Positions 46,021 through 51,570 of a DNA stretch of 51,570 bases are shown in pieces. The notes beneath the pieces are model-generated. The model was not told the DNA's origin and did no database searches. It saw only the letters and a list, made by a program, of their open reading frames with translations. The position numbers and the translations under genes were made by a program. How positions within the stretch are numbered: position 1 is the first letter of the stretch; the number at the start of each line of letters is the position of its first letter. This DNA is from Beroe ovata (Eukaryota > Ctenophora > Nuda > Beroida > Beroidae): assembly GCA_946803715.1 (NCBI GenBank), contig CAMPET010000009.1, positions 261,990-313,559 of the forward strand, read 5' to 3'.

Positions 46021-48321
46021 ATGATCAAAGTGGTTATTGAAATTCATTTCTCAAAGATGGAAGGTTTGGTTATTAGCGTCTTCTTGCTTGTGATTTTGGT
46101 CATTGTCAGAGTGTCTGTGGAGAATGATTCGACGGTTCCTGCCAAAGCTTTCATATACGATAACGAAATAAGGCATGGTGGAATGATTTATGAGGGTTCA
46201 TTGGAGCCTATGAAATGTAATAACATAATTCCATTAAAACCTTTCAGCATCAGTCCTCGCGACCTTCTGACTGACCTATCGGGTTTTGGGAAAAATGAGC
46301 GATATTATTGCCGAATTCGTCCTACCCCTTTTACTTGCACTAGTGCAGCTATGACGGAGACTTGTCTGAAGGAAAGTTGGTACTGCCTGATCAGTGGTTC
46401 AAGCACCTGTGACGGGACATCATTATGTCTGACTGATGAGTGTGGTTGTCCCGAGGCTCACGATGCAAAGGGGGTTTTCTATTGTGCTGACGGGAGCGGG
46501 TGTATTGTAATGAATCTTGCTTGCAATGGTTACTACGACTGCCTCGATGGATCAGATGAAGCAGTTTGTGATCAATTGGTAGAATTAGTTTGTAATGGAA
46601 ATTTGACATTTTCACTCACCAAAGAAGCAGTCTGTCACGAAATGTGGGCTAAAAAAGGTGATTTCATTCACGGAACCGACATCTTTCACTGTGATCCAAT
46701 ATCAGGTTGTGATGATCAATCTGATCAATCGATGAACGCTTTCGATTGTGTCTTTAAGATAGGCGAAATGGTATATTCAATCATGAATTCCTCTGGGGGC
46801 TCGAGACCTATAGATATGTCGGCAATTTGTTTGGCAAGCTGCGCTGGATTGATGTCCAATCAATCTTGTGAGAACTTCGACAACAGTTATATCCCGGGGG
46901 TCGTTGTTCAATTTAGATGTGTATCTAAAACGAATGGCTTCCATCAAATGGTAATGGCGGACATCGTTTGTGACGGGAATTTCGACTGTGAGGACAAGTC
47001 AGATGAAATGAACTGTCTGGGGCGTTTCTACTGCGCAACCGGTCACGAGAACAGTTCAAATGGTGTTGGTGGAGTCTCCTGGGTGAGTGAAAGTTCTGTT
47101 TGTAACAGTTACAAGGACTGTGAGAATGGCAGAGACGAATGTACTGACTGTTATGGAGGAGGCGTCTTATCTAGCGACCAATACCTGGTTAGGAACCATA
47201 TTTGCTTCCTATGGCTCATCGTGTCATGTGTAGGTATTTTCATTGCTAATGTTCGCGTAGGGAAAGGAGATGTTATGAAGATGTGGAACTGTCGCCTTGA
47301 AAACCATGTCAAAGTTGACATCTTTCTCAAGCTACAAAATTGCTTTTATGATCTTATTCAAGGTTTTTATCTCCTTGCCATCGTGGTCACTAACATAAGA
47401 TTCTATGGCCGGTACTGTGAACACGATCACAACTGGAGATCGAGCTGGATGTGCAAAAGTTTGGGGATCATGTTCAACTTTTCCTCCCATGGGTCTCTAT
47501 TGACAGTATTGCTGATGACACTGTCAAGAGCTTACAAATGTGTCTACAGCTACTCCGAGGGTATTCGGTTCCGAAATATGATGATTTTTTCAGTGTGCTT
47601 GTCCCTGATGAATCTGTTTCATTGTATCATTCCGGTTGTTCCCCTGGATTACATCCAAGATAAGTTCCGCAGTAAGATTACCTTCTCTCAAGCCAACCCG
47701 TTCATTTTCACTGATCATGATAACTTGAGTCACATTGACAGAATTTACACCAATTACTTCAAAGATTCCAATGAGGACGTAGGGTTATACAATAAGATTG
47801 AAGCGCTGAAATCCATTACAAGTAAACCCGAGATATTCGGTTTTACGGAACTGTCTTTCTACAGTTGGTCTCCAGTCTGTATCCAAGACCTCTTTGGATA
47901 CAAAGAAGAATTAAAATACTACAAGTTAGCATATGTTCTCTTGATACTCGTGATTTTAGCAGCCATAGCAACTTTTTATGTGATCGTCCTTTACATCTTC
48001 GTCAAGGGTAAGAAAATAGTCAACCCCCCGAAAGGCCGAAACTTGGAAAGTGAATTGCGAGTCAAGATCATTCTGATAATAGGTGTTAAACTTGTTACCT
48101 GGCTAACTATGCTCACAGCATTGACTTTTTATGCTTGGACTAAGAAATACGTTCCAGACTTCTGGTTTGAGGCCACATCTGTTTTCATTTTGCCTGCTAA
48201 TAGCTTACTGAATCCCATACTGAACTCTGATATCAGGCTGTTTTTGAAACGGATCATATCTTACTGTTGCTCCAAATCTAGCGTCGAAACTGAAGAGGTC
48301 GAGATGCAAGAACCTAAATAG
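46021..48321 (+). CDS. LDLa-domain rhodopsin-type GPCR, intronless
   Basis: Predicted surface receptor; ligand unknown. 766 codons from the first ATG, but Met13 (46057) is the better start because it opens a signal peptide (MEGLVISVFLLVILVIVRVS). The ectodomain is Cys-rich with LDLa repeats: one at ~154-183 (CNGYYDCLDGSDEAVC), a degenerate one at ~213-243 (CDDQSDQS), and one at ~297-332 (CDGNFDCEDKSDEMNC). Seven membrane segments start near 392 (FLWLIVSCVGIFIANV). TM3 has the Cys in SSWMCKSL and ends LSRAYKCV in place of (E/D)RY. ECL2 is ~90 residues and contains the pairing Cys (SWSPVCIQDL). TM7 ends NSLLNPILN, a variant NPxxY. RXFP receptors also join LDLa to 7TM, but no leucine-rich repeats are seen here. 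The tail is short and acidic (TEEVEMQEPK). A tandem pair with the downstream phosphatase gene is by position only. Confidence 0.88.
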   Translation: MIKVVIEIHFSKMEGLVISVFLLVILVIVRVSVENDSTVPAKAFIYDNEIRHGGMIYEGSLEPMKCNNIIPLKPFSISPRDLLTDLSGFGKNERYYCRIRPTPFTCTSAAMTETCLKESWYCLISGSSTCDGTSLCLTDECGCPEAHDAKGVFYCADGSGCIVMNLACNGYYDCLDGSDEAVCDQLVELVCNGNLTFSLTKEAVCHEMWAKKGDFIHGTDIFHCDPISGCDDQSDQSMNAFDCVFKIGEMVYSIMNSSGGSRPIDMSAICLASCAGLMSNQSCENFDNSYIPGVVVQFRCVSKTNGFHQMVMADIVCDGNFDCEDKSDEMNCLGRFYCATGHENSSNGVGGVSWVSESSVCNSYKDCENGRDECTDCYGGGVLSSDQYLVRNHICFLWLIVSCVGIFIANVRVGKGDVMKMWNCRLENHVKVDIFLKLQNCFYDLIQGFYLLAIVVTNIRFYGRYCEHDHNWRSSWMCKSLGIMFNFSSHGSLLTVLLMTLSRAYKCVYSYSEGIRFRNMMIFSVCLSLMNLFHCIIPVVPLDYIQDKFRSKITFSQANPFIFTDHDNLSHIDRIYTNYFKDSNEDVGLYNKIEALKSITSKPEIFGFTELSFYSWSPVCIQDLFGYKEELKYYKLAYVLLILVILAAIATFYVIVLYIFVKGKKIVNPPKGRNLESELRVKIILIIGVKLVTWLTMLTALTFYAWTKKYVPDFWFEATSVFILPANSLLNPILNSDIRLFLKRIISYCCSKSSVETEEVEMQEPK

Positions 48322-49543
48322 GCAACAACACTTGTTCAAGAAGCAGCGCCGGCCACTTTCTATGGACTTCTATAAGAGTCTACGGTGATGAATACCTTCC
48401 TGCACCAAATACAAGGACGATTGGAGCCTGATGAAGATAACGATAGTGGCAGCCATTGTTTCGATCAAATTTTGACGCAATATTATTGCTGTTGCATAAA
48501 ACTTGTGAAAAGAAGAATATTTAAAATTTTCAATATTCATAACTTGGTTTTGCGAATTTGATCAGCTAAGGTGATATTTCAATGATAATGTAGGGAAACA
48601 TTGCTATGAAAAGTGAAACTGATACAAAATCATGAAACTCGTTTCGGCAATCTGAATCATGTTTCCGTGATAATTCACCTGAAATTCGTCCCAGTCTGCT
48701 ATTCCATGTTTGATTCGTCTATTGGTGAGAAGGCCGATCCGATATATTTACGTCGAAAAACTTACGTATATACATCGAACATGCATATAGCTATAATAAT
48801 AGCTCAAATATGTCCGACCAATGAGCAATACATTCTTATCCATGGCCATTGAACATTCCCAATAGCTTTAAACTCTGTAAATGTTTACCGATCGTTGCTA
48901 ATTGCATCAATAACAAACCACGCGCTGGTCAATGATAGGGAAAAGGAAGGACACAATTCCTCTGAAATTTTGGACGAATTCGGCGTGTACCAGCCCTTGC
49001 ATGTTGACGAGTGCTGGTTGAGTTATATATATCAAAACACTGAGCACTCTTTCTTAATGGTACAAGATTCTCTTTCTGCTACAAACTCCCACTCAACAAT
49101 GACGCAAATGAATTGAATGTCTTGAGAAAGATCAATCGATCTGACCTTTAGGACAATGTTTGGGATAATGATAAAATCTATAGTTGCGACGGTATATCAT
49201 ATATTGTTCGAGTCGTCTCGCTCTCGTCAGACGATAACTGTCTGTCACGCACAATCTGTATTTGGCTGCCAGCCAGGGTTAGACAGTATCTCGTACACGA
49301 ATATGTTTAGAACTATAAACAGTTATCCAGAGTCTGTGGATTGGCTACTGTCTATGTGTTAAATGTTTCTTCTACACATGTTAGTGTTGCCATCATCTTC
49401 ATGCTGTTATTTGCAGAGTCAGCATTGGATTCTCATTGTAATCTCATCGTATTTAAAAAGTTATTCATGTACCGTGATGGCAAAAACACGGGTAACTGTT
49501 AAAAATGACATATATAAAGTAGACTTGAATTCCTCTGTTTCAG
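48322..49543. other. Region that should hold the receptor phosphatase 5' exons
   Basis: Several short frames but no exon I can assign. A hydrophobic string near 49380-49430 (VSVAIIFMLLFAE in one frame) could be a membrane segment, but its splice context is unclear. Confidence 0.4.
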
Positions 49544-51535
49544 GATAAAAGAAGCTCTCCAATCAAAAACAAGTCCGCTGACGCCATTGCAGCTACGACA
49601 GCGACTTGATAACCCAGCGTTACTCTACGCTGAATTTTCGGTTAGATAATTTACATGAGAATATAATAAATTCGCAATTAATGTACATAAGTGAAGCTAA
49701 ATAGCATTTAAACTATTTTTTGGAAGCTTCTTCAAACTTCTCCATTCGTATTGTGTGGGATGTAGCGGTGGTATTGTGCTATCGCTGTCCTGTGTTTATT
49801 ACGACGGACAAGTCCATCTTTCTACAGAATTCATTACGCACACTGATAGACACAAACACATTACTGTTCTGTGGTTTATCAGTAGGGACTGGTTCATTGC
49901 ATAACCATGACCTACCATATTTAGCCTACTTAATATGCGTTTTTTTGGGAACCCAATCTTTCAGGGAGCCAGAATAATTGTTCCAACTTGCTTTCACTTA
50001 GCGCCTATCACATACCAAACAAATATCTCTTCACACGTACTATACCCTATATCGTATCACACATGTAATAATGTAATAAGAATTCAATGTTGGTCACACT
50101 TTTCAGTCAATGCCAATCAATGAGGAGACGAGGGCAGTCAAGAAGAGTTCAATGAAAAACAGATACAAAGGCGTTCTCCCCAGTGAGTTGATTGTTGCTA
50201 CGATGAGTCCCTCCGCAACATTTTTGACCTTTTTCTTGGCAAAATTTCTCATCAGACCCAACCCGAATGAATTATTCACATTTTCCCATTTTCCGCTACA
50301 CTTTAGGTTAATTGTTGCTCTATTACGCTAGACAGAATGATGCCAAATTGAATGTGGATACTGAGAATCGAGCATGAATCGAATGTGAATACTTTGAGTG
50401 GGTGTATGACCGCAATCTGAGAAATTTCTCGGAAATGAGCCAAGCTCTCTGTGCCAAGTTTTTAAATCTCACAGACGCGACGAAATCAAAATGGTTCAAT
50501 GCTTCACCTTACTCTTGACCTTACTGCTTTGTTGACTAAGTGGCTCTGTGGTTCTTATTATTCACTTATTTTGCTTTCCGTTTCCCTGACACAGTACAGT
50601 TTGATGGTAATGTCTCGAACATTGATCAAGTTCGAAAAATTGGTCCAATGAAGTGTGCCAAAACAAATCATTGCGTCGCAAAATTCTCGAAATTTTGATT
50701 ATTTTTCGACTGTATGGAGCGCGCGATTGTGTTACGACAGGAATAAGGACCTTAGCGCGAAGAAAATTGCGCGCCGCGCGCACTTGATCGAACCGCGTTA
50801 TCGTTCGATGGATGGGCCACACCCTTTTTATTAACAATAATAATAAACACTCAACTTTCAATCCTTTATATAAAGTAACGAGGTTATAACTTCCTGTGTC
50901 AAATAACCCGGCCAGAGAATTAGTTTTCATTGTTGGACGGATGCCAATCTAGCGCAAATTCGACCAACAATGCGGACAAATGAAATGTTTCGTCATATTT
51001 CAGATATACACTCATTTCAGATATACACTCAAGAGTGAAGTTAAAGAATCGAAGATCACATGAAGACTACGTAAACGCCAATTACATCAAGGTCTTCAAA
51101 TTTCTTCCAAATAAAATCAATTTGAAACAGAACTTCAAGCACATAATTAGAATTTATCTTAATCGATATTCTCAGGGGTACAAAGGAATGCCACGAGTCT
51201 ATATTGCAACACAGGGACCTCTCAAGAACACTGTTAACGACTTCTGGAACATGATTTGGCAGGAAAAAGTTAATACTATCGTTATGATAACGAAACTACA
51301 GGTAGTCATTCGCGTGGAGTGAGTCTCAATAATTCATTGGAAAAATGCCAAAATTCAGGATTAGGTATTTCAACACACCGTTCAAATTGTGTAATTTCAG
51401 GAGAAAGGGCGGAATAAGTGTGTGATCTACTGGCCAGAAACTGTCGGTACTTACGAGAATTACACAGTAACGGTTCGTGATAGTACGAAATACGAGGGTT
51501 TCACGGTCACATCCATGCTCATTACTGACGGAGTG
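49544..51535 (+). CDS. Receptor-type tyrosine phosphatase, juxtamembrane and start of catalytic domain
   Basis: Five in-phase exons: 49544-49640, 50107-50182, 51021-51091, 51176-51301 and 51401-51535 (donor GTAAGT at 51536). The product reads [20 protein letters not shown] (juxtamembrane wedge), then [46 protein letters not shown], and [19 protein letters not shown]. These are the conserved NRY, DYINANYI, QGP, DFW and CDQYWP-type blocks of an RPTP catalytic domain. The WPD and HCSAGVGRTG parts lie beyond the right edge, so activity cannot be judged. Ectodomain and membrane exons were not found, so the receptor subtype is open. The acceptor of the third exon sits in a 17-bp tandem duplication. 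Confidence 0.85.
50715..50815. repeat. GC-rich patch inside an intron of the receptor phosphatase
   Basis: 'gagcgcgcgattg' and 'ttgcgcgccgcgcgcacttgatcgaaccgcg', resembling the CpG-rich repeat arms. The 122-codon minus frame across it is not supported. Confidence 0.5.
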
Positions 51536-51537
51536 GT

Positions 51538-51540
<3 letters not shown>

Positions 51541-51570
<30 letters not shown>
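51541..51570. repeat. (GT)n microsatellite at the right edge
   Basis: Begins within the intron donor region of the receptor phosphatase gene. Confidence 0.97.

Noticed and set aside
50562-50930. 122-codon minus-strand frame in the receptor phosphatase intron
   Set aside because: Overlaps a GC-rich repeat patch and lies antisense within a well-supported intron; no family resemblance.
46021-51535. Fusion of the LDLa-7TM receptor with the downstream tyrosine phosphatase
   Set aside because: The receptor has its own stop at 48319-48321 after a normal C-terminal tail, and no donor site leading to the phosphatase exons was seen.

Overview
Organism. This is nuclear DNA of an animal. The genes are split by short introns with GT..AG borders, and the gene set is metazoan: a PTP1B-type phosphatase, a receptor tyrosine phosphatase, cyclin L, TMEM131, WIPI3/4, DDX41, complex I NDUFB7 and an LDLa-bearing 7TM receptor. 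The moderately AT-rich base composition, compact introns, intronless large genes, many GT/AC microsatellites and CpG-rich palindromic repeats suit an early-branching marine invertebrate. A demosponge is my best guess, but nothing in the sequence proves it. Single N characters at 1101, 10880, 19657, 23346, 38662 and 44104, and a 51-N gap at 25274-25324, show a draft assembly. Two of the single-N joins (10880, 23346) have near-identical sequence on both sides and look like unmerged allelic contig ends.

Layout. 1-2.4 kb: repeats and one coiled-coil exon. 3.2-5.0 kb (-): PTP1B/TCPTP-like phosphatase, 3 coding exons. 5.4-6.7 kb (-): FAD amine oxidase of the sarcosine oxidase family, 2 exons. 7.1-8.4 kb: CpG-rich repeats and two inverted-repeat MITEs. 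8.7-9.5 kb (-): NDUFB7, 3 exons. 9.66-11.3 kb (-): coiled-coil gene whose upstream copy of NDUFB7 exon 1 may be its own first exon. 11.6-14.1 kb (-): a 56-aa membrane protein, a WIPI3/4 protein in 4 exons and a 127-aa membrane protein. 15.3-16.3 kb (+): DEDDh exonuclease. 17.1-18.8 kb (+): DDX41, one exon. 19.7-23.1 kb (+): cyclin L, 7 exons. 23.1-26.4 kb: repeats. 26.4-30.5 kb (-): TMEM131, one 4-kb exon. 30.5-42.0 kb: gene-poor, with microsatellites and inverted-repeat elements. 42.06-43.07 kb (+): 3' exons of a type I membrane protein. 43.4-44.8 kb: candidate exons. 46.0-48.3 kb (+): intronless LDLa-7TM receptor. 49.5-51.5 kb (+): juxtamembrane and first phosphatase-domain exons of a receptor tyrosine phosphatase that runs off the window.

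How the genes relate. Most are unrelated housekeeping genes (splicing: DDX41 and cyclin L; respiration: NDUFB7; autophagy: WIPI; secretion: TMEM131). There is no operon-like logic. The right end carries surface signalling genes. The most unusual material is repeat biology: a MITE family with three copies each flanked by 8-bp target duplications, several other terminal-inverted-repeat elements (one in a cyclin L intron and one ending just before its start codon), and the apparent reuse of the NDUFB7 promoter plus first exon by a neighbouring coiled-coil gene. I found no wholly new enzymatic system.
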